Shown here one piece after another: positions 52,308-60,308 of a DNA stretch of 64,000 nucleotides. Every line of letters begins with the position of its first letter. Position 1 is the first letter of the stretch. The position numbers were made by a program, and so were the translations under genes. The notes beneath the pieces were generated by a model that was given only the letters and a program-made list of their open reading frames with translations, made no database searches and had not been told where the DNA came from. Location: positions 3,101,001 through 3,165,000 of the forward strand of contig NZ_CP021431.1 of assembly GCF_002158905.1 (NCBI RefSeq). Direction: 5' to 3'. This DNA comes from Yoonia vestfoldensis. Lineage in GTDB: Bacteria; Pseudomonadota; Alphaproteobacteria; Rhodobacterales; Rhodobacteraceae.

Positions 52308-53452
52308 CAGATATTTGGATTGCACCAGATCAGCTGTTTGATGGCCCGACTTTGCTATCAGGGCAAGCTATTCGCATTGTCAACAACCAGGTCTCTGACA
52401 TTGCGCCCGCGACCAGCGATGCCCTGCAAATCAAAGGGTGCCTGTCGCCCGGTTTTGTTGATCTTCAGGTCAATGGTGGCGGTGGCGTCATGCTGAACAC
52501 AACACCGACCAGAGAGGGCATTGCCAAGATCGCCGCAGCTCACCGGCGTTTTGGGACCGTCGCAGTGATGCCAACAGTCATTACCGATGCACCGGACGTG
52601 CTGGAAAAAGCTGCTGAGGCTGCAATCTTGTCCCGACATGATGACGGCATTGTCGGTTTGCACATCGAGGGTCCACATATTTCAGTGGCACGTCGGGGCA
52701 CGCACAACAGTACATTCATTCGCGACTTGGACGGACGGACGATAGGCGTTGTCGCAGGACTGCTTCGCCAAGATGTTGCCGTTATGATCACGTTGGCACC
52801 AGAGGCTGCTTCACCGGCTCAAATTGCAACCCTTTCCGACATGGGGGCCATAGTCTCGATTGGCCACACAGATGCCAGCGCGGAAGTGGTTGAGGCCGCA
52901 ATCGCGGCTGGCGCATCATGCGCAACCCATTTGTTCAATGCAATGTCGCCCATGGCAGGGCGCGCACCGGGCGCTGTTGGTGCAGTCATTAATTCGCAAA
53001 TGCGGTCCAGCATTATCTGTGATGGCCATCATGTTGATGACCGTATGATTGCTTTGGCCCTGCGGGCACGCCCGTCAGCGGATCTGATGTTCCTTGTGTC
53101 CGATGCCATGGCGACGGTGGGCGGCCCCGATCATTTCTGCCTTTACGGGAATGATGTACATCTCGAGCAGGGGCGCCTGATCAACGAATCCGGCAGTCTC
53201 GCAGGTGCGCACATCACCCAAGCGCAAGGCGTGGCACGGCTGGTCAATTCTGTGGGGGTTAGCGCCCAAGACGCACTGCGCATGGCCATTACGACCCCGG
53301 CCCGGATTATCGGCAAGGACCGTCTTACATCATTGATCGCGCAGGATATTCGCAATCTGATCGTGCTGTCTGGGGACTTCACCGATACCAAACCATTTGC
53401 GGATGCCCTTGCGCAAGCCGTGGCACATAATGCCGCTGACTGGTCCCCATAG
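52304..53452 (+). CDS. nagA: N-acetylhexosamine-6-phosphate deacetylase (NagA/AgaA)
   Basis: A 382-residue amidohydrolase with GFVDLQVNGGGG, the metal-binding HIEGPH, GHTDA, THLFNAMSPM, and catalytic SDAM with GGPD. It removes acetate from GlcNAc-6-P or GalNAc-6-P; sequence alone does not separate the two. It overlaps gatZ by 4 bases and is the last gene of the operon. No clear terminator follows. Confidence 0.92.
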   Translation: MTDIWIAPDQLFDGPTLLSGQAIRIVNNQVSDIAPATSDALQIKGCLSPGFVDLQVNGGGGVMLNTTPTREGIAKIAAAHRRFGTVAVMPTVITDAPDVLEKAAEAAILSRHDDGIVGLHIEGPHISVARRGTHNSTFIRDLDGRTIGVVAGLLRQDVAVMITLAPEAASPAQIATLSDMGAIVSIGHTDASAEVVEAAIAAGASCATHLFNAMSPMAGRAPGAVGAVINSQMRSSIICDGHHVDDRMIALALRARPSADLMFLVSDAMATVGGPDHFCLYGNDVHLEQGRLINESGSLAGAHITQAQGVARLVNSVGVSAQDALRMAITTPARIIGKDRLTSLIAQDIRNLIVLSGDFTDTKPFADALAQAVAHNAADWSP

Positions 53453-53809
53453 GTTTGAAATCTGTGTCAAAGCACCCGCCGCAATTTCCACTTCTGTCGG
53501 TCGTGCGGATCGTCTCGAATTTTGTAGTTGGCTCTCGACGACACACCAAGGCGGCTTGTATTTTGTCATTTGAAGTCGCCTAGGCCAATCATAGACTAGC
53601 TTTCACGCAAGACAATAATTGCCCATGTTTTAGACGAAGGAAAGACATCGACACAAGAGTTCGCGCCTTTCATGGGAAAATCGACTAAGTTGACGAGAAT
53701 ATACCAGTAGCGATAGCCCTGCACTCTGCTTGCAAAACAACCCAAGTTTTGCAGCAACACATCATGGGACAAGGCGCATCAAACTTCCGCTTCCCACTCG
53801 ACAGCGCCA
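53453..53809. other. Gap with no recognised gene
   Basis: This 357-base gap lies between nagA and the convergent WYL regulator gene. It is less GC-rich than its surroundings. No convincing frame, strong terminator or repeat was seen. It is the boundary between the sugar cluster and the phage-like early region. Confidence 0.5.
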
Positions 53810-54802
53810 TCAAGGCAGGACTTCGACCTCGCCGCGCCTGACCCGCTTCAACATTTCCTTAAGCTCTGGCGGATCCAGAACCTCGACCGCCTTACCCCAT
53901 TTGACCAGATGCCAGGCCATTTCCAACCAGCCGCTGGCCGTGAATTCGACCAGGAGGCTGCCATCCTCCAGATCGGTCAGCTCCTGGTCCGGATGGAACA
54001 TAAACTCGCGCGCAGTTGCTGCTGCGCTGGGCGCGAAGCGCCAGCGGACTGGTCCATGCTCTGCGTCAGAAAAGAACGATCCAAAAGCTTGCGCACTGTA
54101 GCGTTCGACATCAAAATCCGGGTCACGCTCAAAGGGCTGAACGGTGGCGTGCATCTCGAAGATACGGTCAAAGCGAAACTGCCGGTATTCTCGGTCGCCA
54201 TCAGCATTGCGTGCAATGAGATAATGCCGCGTGCCAACAATCACGGCGTGAGGCTCGACCAGTCGCTTGCGCGGCCCCGGATCACGCGCGCCTTGATACA
54301 AAATCTCGACCAGCGTGGGTCTTCGAAGCGAAGTGAACAGAAGATTTAGATATTCCTCAGACACCTTCCGGGTTGGCTCTGGTCGTGAGGCAAAGCCGTT
54401 CGCCAGCAGCAGTAGTTCTGAGTATTTCTTGGCCCCGTGCATCAAGGGGCGTGAATATGACGCCACAAGACGATCTCGGGCAGTCTCCAGCGCTTTGGCC
54501 TCGTCATGAGCGCCATCGCGCCCAGCGCGTCGGATCGCCAGATCAAGAGCTGCCAATTCCTTCTCTCTTAGAACACGGTGCTGGATGTAAGGCACATCGT
54601 GCAACGACCACCAACGGCGACGGTCATTATCGTCCCAAGTTTCGACGCCGCCAAACAGGTCTTCGAACTTGCGCAGCATCCGGCGCGCTGTGCGCTCCTC
54701 AACCTCGAATTCTTCCATAATGAGCCGCAAGGAGATACCTCGCCGACGCGCATTGGCCATTTCAGCCATCCGGTAGAGCTGTTCTGCTTTGACGAAAGAC
54801 AT
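53810..54802 (-). CDS. WYL-domain transcriptional regulator
   Basis: A 330-residue protein with an N-terminal HTH (KAEQLYRMAEMANARRRGIS, then MEEFEVEERTARRMLRKFED), a WYL domain at about 150-225 (LVEPHAVIVGTRHYLIARNADG, QFRFDRIFEMHAT) and a C-terminal WCX extension. The start MSFVKAEQ at 54802 is preferred over an ATG two codons earlier. Different in build from the BrxR-like protein at 28553, closer to YafY/PafC-type regulators. Its targets are not evident. Confidence 0.85.
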   Translation of the reverse strand: MSFVKAEQLYRMAEMANARRRGISLRLIMEEFEVEERTARRMLRKFEDLFGGVETWDDNDRRRWWSLHDVPYIQHRVLREKELAALDLAIRRAGRDGAHDEAKALETARDRLVASYSRPLMHGAKKYSELLLLANGFASRPEPTRKVSEEYLNLLFTSLRRPTLVEILYQGARDPGPRKRLVEPHAVIVGTRHYLIARNADGDREYRQFRFDRIFEMHATVQPFERDPDFDVERYSAQAFGSFFSDAEHGPVRWRFAPSAAATAREFMFHPDQELTDLEDGSLLVEFTASGWLEMAWHLVKWGKAVEVLDPPELKEMLKRVRRGEVEVLP

Positions 54803-54999
54803 GGGCAAAGCTTATTTTACGGTTGCAGCAACAAGGGGTAAGAGACTGCCCCCATAGGCAGTTTACAATCAATCGTCGAGGCCGAATCGTCATCGGTGAT
54901 ATGTCTGTAAGTGGTCAGCAAGCCTCAGATTGAAATGGAAATTTGCCGCTGGAGAGGCCTGCTCGGCTCGTCACGGCAAAAAGGCAAAGGAAGCTGCTG

Positions 55000-55611
55000 A
55001 TGAGTTTACCGCAACGTGTTTTCTACACTATCCACGAAGCTGCCGCACGCTGGGGCTGCACGATATCTGACATCGCTGGCTGGGCTGACATGGGATCATT
55101 GAGGATCGTCACAGGGATCCCACCCGTGGAATGTGATGGCAAGCGCGCTGGCGGGATGGTGCAAATCCGACCAATGGATATCATTCCCATATTCCGCCGC
55201 TGCGGAACGGGACCACAATCCGCGCATCTTCAGCGCATTCGCCCACTCGAGGAGAAAGAGTGGCTGTATATCAGCGCACCTGAAGTGGGCGTCGTCGTCT
55301 CGATCGGGGACGTCATGATCCTGGGCGAAGATCTTCAGCTTTTCGAGGACGCACATAATCTTTTCGGTCGGATTGCCGAAGGCGCTGGGCTGAGCGAGGA
55401 AGGCGACTATGACTGGTCAGCAATGCATGTCGAAATCACGCGTCGCGTGTTCGAAGAAGGGCTGCCCGCCTCGCAAGGCGCATGGGTCCGCGAACTTCAA
55501 GACTGGTTCTCCGCGCAATCGGAAGACGGCACCTTCCCTGATGAACGCTCGATACGTCGACGGCTCAAACCCATTCTTGATGCCTTGAAGTTCAAGAGGC
55601 CGAAGCGGTGA
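55000..55611 (+). CDS. Hypothetical protein with possible HTH, paired with the integrase
   Basis: A 203-residue protein from an ATG with AAGGAAG upstream. The N-terminus (FYTIHEAAARWGCTISDIAGWADMG is the outline) resembles a HTH_17/MerR-like reading head. The rest is not recognised. It converges on the integrase gene with a 20-base overlap of the 3' ends. It may be a regulator of the element. Confidence 0.5.
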   Translation: MSLPQRVFYTIHEAAARWGCTISDIAGWADMGSLRIVTGIPPVECDGKRAGGMVQIRPMDIIPIFRRCGTGPQSAHLQRIRPLEEKEWLYISAPEVGVVVSIGDVMILGEDLQLFEDAHNLFGRIAEGAGLSEEGDYDWSAMHVEITRRVFEEGLPASQGAWVRELQDWFSAQSEDGTFPDERSIRRRLKPILDALKFKRPKR

Positions 55612-56893
55612 CACCATTGGGGTTGCTGTGCGGGGCCGTCGTTGCCGAAGACGTGTCTGCGTCGTGGACAAGGCGGGGCTTGGGCTTGAAGGCGCTGGCC
55701 ACCGCATCGACGCCTGCGCGCAGTGGCGAGTCCATCAAGTGCGCATAGCGTTGGGTCGTCTGCATCTGGCTATGACCCAGCAGCTTGCCGATCATTTCGA
55801 GTGAAGCACCCCCGCTGACCAACAATGATGCAAAGGTGTGGCGTAGATCATGGATGCGGACATCTTCGATGTCGGCCTCTTTCTGAATGCGCTTCCAGAA
55901 CCGTCGGACCTCCTGCACAGGGTGGCCCGGCGTGTCGCCGGGGAACAGCCAAGGGCAGCCAGGATAGTCAGCCTGAAGGCGCTGGCGCACAATCACAGCA
56001 GCCTCTTCAGAGATCGGCACGCGGTGTACGCGCCGTTGCTTGGTCGTGGTTGCAGGTTTTGTCCACGACAGATGTTCGAGGTTGAAATCCTCAAAACGCG
56101 CCTGACGGACCTCCCCCACACGCGCCCCGGTCAGCATGCACATCCGGATGATATTCGCAGCTCGCGCGTCTTGGGCCCCATCCAGCGCTGTGGCAAGGCG
56201 TGCAATTTCCTCTTGTGACAGATATCGCTCGCGCGGTGTCTCCATGCGGCGGCGAAACCCCATGGCGGGGTTATCCTCGCGCCACCCCCATTTGACGGCA
56301 TAGGCAAACATCTTTCTGACCACCTCGCCCACGCGGTTGGCGCGTACCGGCGTAGGCTTGGACCCTTGCAGCTTGCGCGCGCGATTATTGGGGTTGGCTT
56401 TGGCGGGCCGCGCGCGTCCCTCGGCGACCTTGTTCAGCAGCAGTTCCACATCATACGAACTGACCTCGGTCACCAGCATCCGGCCCCAAGCCGGTGCGAT
56501 AAACTTCGCCATCATCGATCGCTGATCGGCCGCGTTGAGCTTGGCCAGATGCGTCAGGTGCAATTCCATGTAGCGCGTAATCAGATCCGTGATCCGTGGC
56601 GCCTCGCGCAGGGCGTCACGGTTCGCCAGGGGATCGCCCCCGGCATCGATATACCGGCGCAGCTCCTTGGCCCGCGTGCGCGCCGCCGACACGCTCCATT
56701 CTGGCCAGCGGCCAAAGGTCATGCGACGTTGCCTGCCCGCATAGCGGTAATCGAGCGTGAAGGCGCGGCCGCCACCCCGATAGATGCAAACAGCAAAACC
56801 ACGCACCTCTGTGTCAAAGATCTGGTAATCCCGGCCCTCGATGGGCGCGGCGTCGCGTACCACCACTTCTGTCAGTTTCTGTCTGTTCACCAT
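55592..56893 (-). CDS. int: Tyrosine recombinase (phage-type integrase)
   Basis: A 433-residue integrase with a DUF4102-like N-terminal domain (DTEVRGFAVCIYRGGGRAF), a SAM-like core-binding domain and the catalytic domain. The active-site residues appear in TGARVGEVRQA (Arg), HDLRHTFASLL (His-x-x-Arg), GHSQMQTTQRYAHL (His and the nucleophile Tyr). It integrates and excises an element, often at a tRNA gene. It is divergent from the replication genes at 57453 onward, with a structured gap between. Confidence 0.93.
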   Translation of the reverse strand: MVNRQKLTEVVVRDAAPIEGRDYQIFDTEVRGFAVCIYRGGGRAFTLDYRYAGRQRRMTFGRWPEWSVSAARTRAKELRRYIDAGGDPLANRDALREAPRITDLITRYMELHLTHLAKLNAADQRSMMAKFIAPAWGRMLVTEVSSYDVELLLNKVAEGRARPAKANPNNRARKLQGSKPTPVRANRVGEVVRKMFAYAVKWGWREDNPAMGFRRRMETPRERYLSQEEIARLATALDGAQDARAANIIRMCMLTGARVGEVRQARFEDFNLEHLSWTKPATTTKQRRVHRVPISEEAAVIVRQRLQADYPGCPWLFPGDTPGHPVQEVRRFWKRIQKEADIEDVRIHDLRHTFASLLVSGGASLEMIGKLLGHSQMQTTQRYAHLMDSPLRAGVDAVASAFKPKPRLVHDADTSSATTAPHSNPNGVTASAS

Positions 56894-56962
56894 CCGTAGA
56901 CCTCTCTCTTGCCTCTGTCATGACGCGTAGATCGCGCCCCTTATCAAGCAGAGCATGGCGCG

Positions 56963-57029
56963 GGGGGTGGCAGGGAGGCACGGGGTGGCACGCCGGAGAC
57001 ACTCCGCCTGCCACCCCTTGTTTTATTGG
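56963..57029. repeat. Left arm of a large inverted repeat upstream of int
   Basis: The 30 bases at 56963-56992 (GGGGGTGGCAGGGAGGCACG onward) are repeated exactly, inverted, at 57359-57388. Further inward, TGCCACCCC plus TTTTATTG at 57009-57028 matches the inverse of 57324-57342. The arms are therefore about 67 bases with an unpaired section. They flank roughly 290 bases. Confidence 0.8.
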
Positions 57030-57143
57030 GGAATTGCGCGCAGGGCCGTCTGAGGTAGGTGCGGCGCCCATCATGATTTCGCCCCACAGGCACCATTGAG
57101 ATCCGGAATCACAATCAAAACCAGACGATAGTGGCACAATCTT

Positions 57144-57190
57144 CAATAAAATATGGGGGTGGCACGCGTTCATGCGCATTGCCACCCCCT
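57144..57190. repeat. Middle copy of the CAATAAAA-GGGGTGGCA repeat
   Basis: CAATAAAATATGGGGG then TGGCACG at 57144-57166 is the same unit as in both arms. The inverse TGCCACCCCC follows at 57180-57189, making a local palindrome with a 15-base centre. The spacing between the three units is about 135 and 180 bases. Confidence 0.7.
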
Positions 57191-57322
57191 GTTTGCACGC
57201 CAATGCGCGCGAAAGCCCACGAATAAACTGGTTTGCACAGAAACATGCGCGAGCGCGGAGCACGGCCAAATTGCTGCGGCGCAGCAGTGCCTGTGACTGC
57301 TGAGGTTAAAGTGACGAAAAGC

Positions 57323-57388
57323 CAATAAAACATGGGGTGGCACGGGGGTGGTAGTTTGCGTGCCACCCCGTGCCTCCCTGCCACCCCC
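57323..57388. repeat. Right arm of the large inverted repeat
   Basis: CAATAAAACATGGGG then TGGCACG at 57323-57344, then the exact inverse of the left arm's 30 bases at 57359-57388. It lies 65 bases before the HTH gene at 57453. Together with the left arm and middle copy it could serve as integrase arm sites, regulator operators or an origin-like structure. Confidence 0.8.
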
Positions 57389-57452
57389 AGCGATGTGCGT
57401 GAATGGTTTGCAGCATTTGCCCACCTTCGGGCCATCACACTGGAGACATAAC

Positions 57453-57710
57453 ATGCACGAAATCATGAACGCCAAAGGAGGCCGGGATACGTCGCAGGCT
57501 CTGCTGAGCGGTTGGATCAGCCGCGCCGATCTTGCCCAGGAACTCGAGGTCACTGAAGGGACCTTAAGGCGTTGGACATTGGAGCGCTGGGGGCCGCCCT
57601 GCATTCGCGCAGGTCGCAAGATCTATTACCGCCGCAGCGCCGTCATTGAATGGCTAGAAGACCAAGAAGCGGCAGACCTTCGCCGCGCGCGTCGGGGGGC
57701 ACGCCGATGA
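57453..57710 (+). CDS. Excisionase-like helix-turn-helix protein
   Basis: An 85-residue protein from the ATG at 57453 (TGGAG 8 bases upstream). The winged-helix pattern SGWISRADLAQELEVTEGTL then RRWTLERWGPPCIRAGRKIYYRRSAVIEWLE is that of HTH_17/AlpA-type excisionases and phage regulators. It opens the rightward early operon opposite int, where an excisionase or Cro-like protein is expected. Confidence 0.8.
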   Translation: MHEIMNAKGGRDTSQALLSGWISRADLAQELEVTEGTLRRWTLERWGPPCIRAGRKIYYRRSAVIEWLEDQEAADLRRARRGARR

Positions 57711-57985
57711 GCATCCCCCTGCCCTACCGCCAACGGAGCCGGCGCGCTGAACGTGATGAGGCGCGCGCAGACTGGATTGACGAGCGGCGGCGCGAGGCCC
57801 GCATCGTCGTGGCCGACGTCATCCATCATTCCGACCATCTGCTGCGCATCGCCTGCAATGTGCTGGTCCGCCATGGCGAAACACCTGAGGAACGCGAGGA
57901 CGCGCGGATCTTGCTGGTCGTGCTGGAGGCCAAGACTCCGGGGCGCGGCCATCATCACAACCAGGATCCGGAGGTGGAGCAATGA
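57707..57985 (+). CDS. Small early phage protein
   Basis: A 92-residue, highly charged protein (MSIPLPYRQRSRRAERDEAR) with a helical centre. It overlaps both neighbours by 4 bases, so it is co-translated. No family recognised. Confidence 0.6.
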   Translation: MSIPLPYRQRSRRAERDEARADWIDERRREARIVVADVIHHSDHLLRIACNVLVRHGETPEEREDARILLVVLEAKTPGRGHHHNQDPEVEQ

Positions 57986-58413
57986 AGCGGCGTGGAACAC
58001 CCGAGGCAGATCTGCAACGCGCTGTTGTGGTCGCCCTACGCTTTGCCCTGCCCAAGGGGGCGATCGTGCATCACTGCGCCAATGAGGTCACCGAGGCCGG
58101 GCCCCGCGGTGCGCGGCGGCAGGCAATCCTGGTTGGCATGGGCGTCCACCCCGGCTTTGCTGATCTCATCGTCCTGTGTGACGGGCGCGTGCTGTTTTTG
58201 GAGCTGAAATCTCTGAAGGGACGGCTCAGTCCTGCGCAGGAGGCATTTCGCGATGGTGTGCTGGCGCTGGGCTTTGGCTGGGCGCTGGTGCGCAGCCTCG
58301 ATGATGCGCTGGGCGCGCTGGCCGAGCACGGATTTACCACAAGGGTCGTGCAGGTCGGCACACCGGACGCCCCGCGCGATGAAAGCACAGACGTGCGGAG
58401 GGTCACCTCATGA
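57982..58413 (+). CDS. VRR-NUC domain nuclease
   Basis: A 143-residue protein with the VRR-NUC (PD-ExK) pattern: PEADLQRAVVVAL, GVHPGFADLIVL with the catalytic Asp, and VLFLELKSLKGRLSPAQ with ExK. Stand-alone phage VRR-NUC proteins are thought to resolve or trim structured DNA during replication. It sits between the small protein and the replication gene with ATGA overlaps on both sides. Confidence 0.88.
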   Translation: MKRRGTPEADLQRAVVVALRFALPKGAIVHHCANEVTEAGPRGARRQAILVGMGVHPGFADLIVLCDGRVLFLELKSLKGRLSPAQEAFRDGVLALGFGWALVRSLDDALGALAEHGFTTRVVQVGTPDAPRDESTDVRRVTS

Positions 58414-59426
58414 GCCATGCTGCCACCAACTGGGCCATCCAGCGCCGTGGACTCAAGCCCACCACCAAGATCGTGCTCTGGCATCTGTGTGATCGCTTCA
58501 ATCCCGACTACGGCTGTTTCCCCTCCCAAGCGCGGCTGGCGCATGATTGCGAGATCAGTCGCTCGACCTTGAATGATCATCTTGGTCAGCTGGAAGCGGC
58601 GGGTTTATTGCGCCGTGTGCCGCGCATTCACCCCGTGACCAAACGGCAGATGCCCACGCGCTACATCTTGGGGTTCGAGCCCGGCTTTACCCCGCATGAT
58701 ACGAAGCCGTGTCCAGAAACCGGACACGGCGCATTGCCATTCGATGGGACAGTGTCAGGGGACCAGGATTCCTGCGCGGAACTGGCCGATCCCCAGGACC
58801 CGTGTCCGAAAACGGGACACGGGATTGGAGCGCGACCCGTGTCCGATTTTGCCCCTGACCCGTGTCCGGAAAATGGCCAAAGCCGTGTCCGAAATCCGGA
58901 CACTAACCTTGTAAGAGAACCTTTAAGGGAACCAGTAAAGGAGGAGGAGGACGCGCGCGGGCGCGAAACCGGTTTTGATGATTTTTTTGGAGACCTGCTG
59001 AAAGCGCTGGGCTTCAATGCCGACAGCGCACTGCCCGCCTGGTGGCAAGGCTCGCCAGCACGGCAGCACGCCCAGCGCTGGATCGATGATCTGGGAATGT
59101 CGCAGGAACGGATCCTTGCCGTAGCCCGCGAGACCCGTGAGGCGCACCCTGCCCCGCCAGATGGGCCCAAGGCGCTTGATCGAGCGATGGAACGTGCGGT
59201 ACGGCGCGAGGCGCAGCCAGCTGCCAATTCCCTGAAAGCTAAGAGCGGCAGCATATCCAAAAGACAGCCGCAGCCCAGCCCCGATGAAACGGCCGCGTTC
59301 TATGCAGCCAAGGTGAACTCCAACGAATACCTGCCCCAAAACATGATCAGCACTGCGACATGCGGATTGATGCTGGAACGCGGACTCGTCACCCTGGAAC
59401 GCCTCCAGTTGCGGGGAGTGCTATGA
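58410..59426 (+). CDS. Phage replication initiator-like protein (O-like, winged helix)
   Basis: A 338-residue protein with an N-terminal winged helix (TTKIVLWHLCDRFNPDYGCF then PSQARLAHDCEISRSTLNDH and LGQLEAAGLLRRV). The central part (about 100-175) is proline-rich and low in conservation, because its DNA carries palindromic repeats. A C-terminal helical domain follows (ALPAWWQGSPARQHAQRWID). The layout matches lambda O, whose gene contains the origin. It overlaps both neighbours by 4 bases. Confidence 0.75.
   Translation: MSHAATNWAIQRRGLKPTTKIVLWHLCDRFNPDYGCFPSQARLAHDCEISRSTLNDHLGQLEAAGLLRRVPRIHPVTKRQMPTRYILGFEPGFTPHDTKPCPETGHGALPFDGTVSGDQDSCAELADPQDPCPKTGHGIGARPVSDFAPDPCPENGQSRVRNPDTNLVREPLREPVKEEEDARGRETGFDDFFGDLLKALGFNADSALPAWWQGSPARQHAQRWIDDLGMSQERILAVARETREAHPAPPDGPKALDRAMERAVRREAQPAANSLKAKSGSISKRQPQPSPDETAAFYAAKVNSNEYLPQNMISTATCGLMLERGLVTLERLQLRGVL
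58706..58903. repeat. Palindromic iterons inside the replication gene (candidate origin)
   Basis: GTGTCC with an inverted GGACAC and a 7-base centre occurs at 58706-58730 (9-bp arms), 58799-58823 (9-bp arms) and 58885-58903 (6-bp arms). Single CCCGTGTCCG half-sites start near 58836 and 58859. The repeat unit is translated in all three reading frames (PCPETGHG, ARPVSDF, SRVRNPDT), so the DNA, not the protein, is what is conserved. Confidence 0.75.
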
Positions 59427-60100
59427 GCAAGTTTGATCGCAGATTGCCACGGATGCGGGTACAGCCCAGCGCAGGCGGTAAGCCCAAACGCGCGCTGGGC
59501 GTGCAAGCAGCCCTCGAATGGGCCTTCCGGGTTGAGAAAGCCCAGCTGGAGCTACCTCCGCGGCTGGACGCCGATGAGGAAAGTCGCGGCTTCGGGCTGG
59601 AGTATGTTCTGATATATCGCGCCGTACTGGGCTGCAAGGTCGATGGCGGACAGTACAAGATGGGCAGCTACACCCATCCGGACGCCGAGGTCATCGCGGC
59701 CACGGTGGCCGGCCTGCCCGACAGCCATGGTGGGATCCGCATGGCCCTGCGCGTCACTGAGCTTGCACGGGCGGGAATGACACCTGACTGGATGCCGGGT
59801 GCGGTGCCGCGTTGCGTGCCCCGCGATATCCACCAGAACCGCTACGGCAAGCGCGCCGCAACCGAAGTGGTCGGTACCGCACGCGTCATGGTGCGTGGCA
59901 AGTGGCGGACAGTGGACGTTCTAATCTGCCCCGTCACATGGCGGCCCCATCCCAAGCAGATCGCATCGGCGCGGCGTGGCTATGAGGATTGGTGGGCGGC
60001 GCTGGATTGGGTGCGGGATGGGTTGGTAGCTGGCGGGATGTTGAGGGAAGTGGAGGTGACAAAGGTGATGCCGAAAGCGCGGCCTTGGGAAACCAGCTGA
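59423..60100 (+). CDS. Conserved phage protein of unknown function
   Basis: A 225-residue basic protein from the ATG overlapping the replication gene stop by 4 bases. It has aromatic-rich segments and RTVDVLICPVTWRPHPKQIA. Similar genes follow O-like genes in other Rhodobacteraceae elements as far as I recall. It could be a late regulator or replication accessory, but no domain is evident. Confidence 0.5.
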   Translation: MSKFDRRLPRMRVQPSAGGKPKRALGVQAALEWAFRVEKAQLELPPRLDADEESRGFGLEYVLIYRAVLGCKVDGGQYKMGSYTHPDAEVIAATVAGLPDSHGGIRMALRVTELARAGMTPDWMPGAVPRCVPRDIHQNRYGKRAATEVVGTARVMVRGKWRTVDVLICPVTWRPHPKQIASARRGYEDWWAALDWVRDGLVAGGMLREVEVTKVMPKARPWETS

Positions 60101-60143
60101 TAACGTCGCACCCGGCCCAGACCGGCCATGCATGCGCTGAAAC

Positions 60144-60225
60144 AATGCTGCAGTGCAGCCCGTCAGAGCGGCCATCCCTGGATCGTGCAGCATTTTTTGG
60201 ATGAAACGTGATCAGCGGACAAAGC
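60144..60225 (+). repeat. Dispersed 82-bp hairpin repeat, copy 2
   Basis: It starts AATGCTGCAGTGCAGCCCGT, has GCAGCATTTTTT in the middle and ends ATCAGCGGACAAAGC. It matches 41577-41660 in the same orientation. It is 44 bases after the last early gene and before the RpiR regulator. Confidence 0.7.
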
Positions 60226-60308
60226 AACGCGTTAACACAGCTTCACCGATGAGCGTTCTCATCTCATCGGAACAACCCTGAAGCCACTGTGTTTTTCAAA
60301 TTCGCCAT

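Noticed and set aside
58706..58903. CRISPR-like array in the replication gene
   Set aside because: The repeats are palindromic iterons with unequal spacing inside a coding gene, with no constant spacers and no cas genes. No CRISPR array was seen anywhere in the window.
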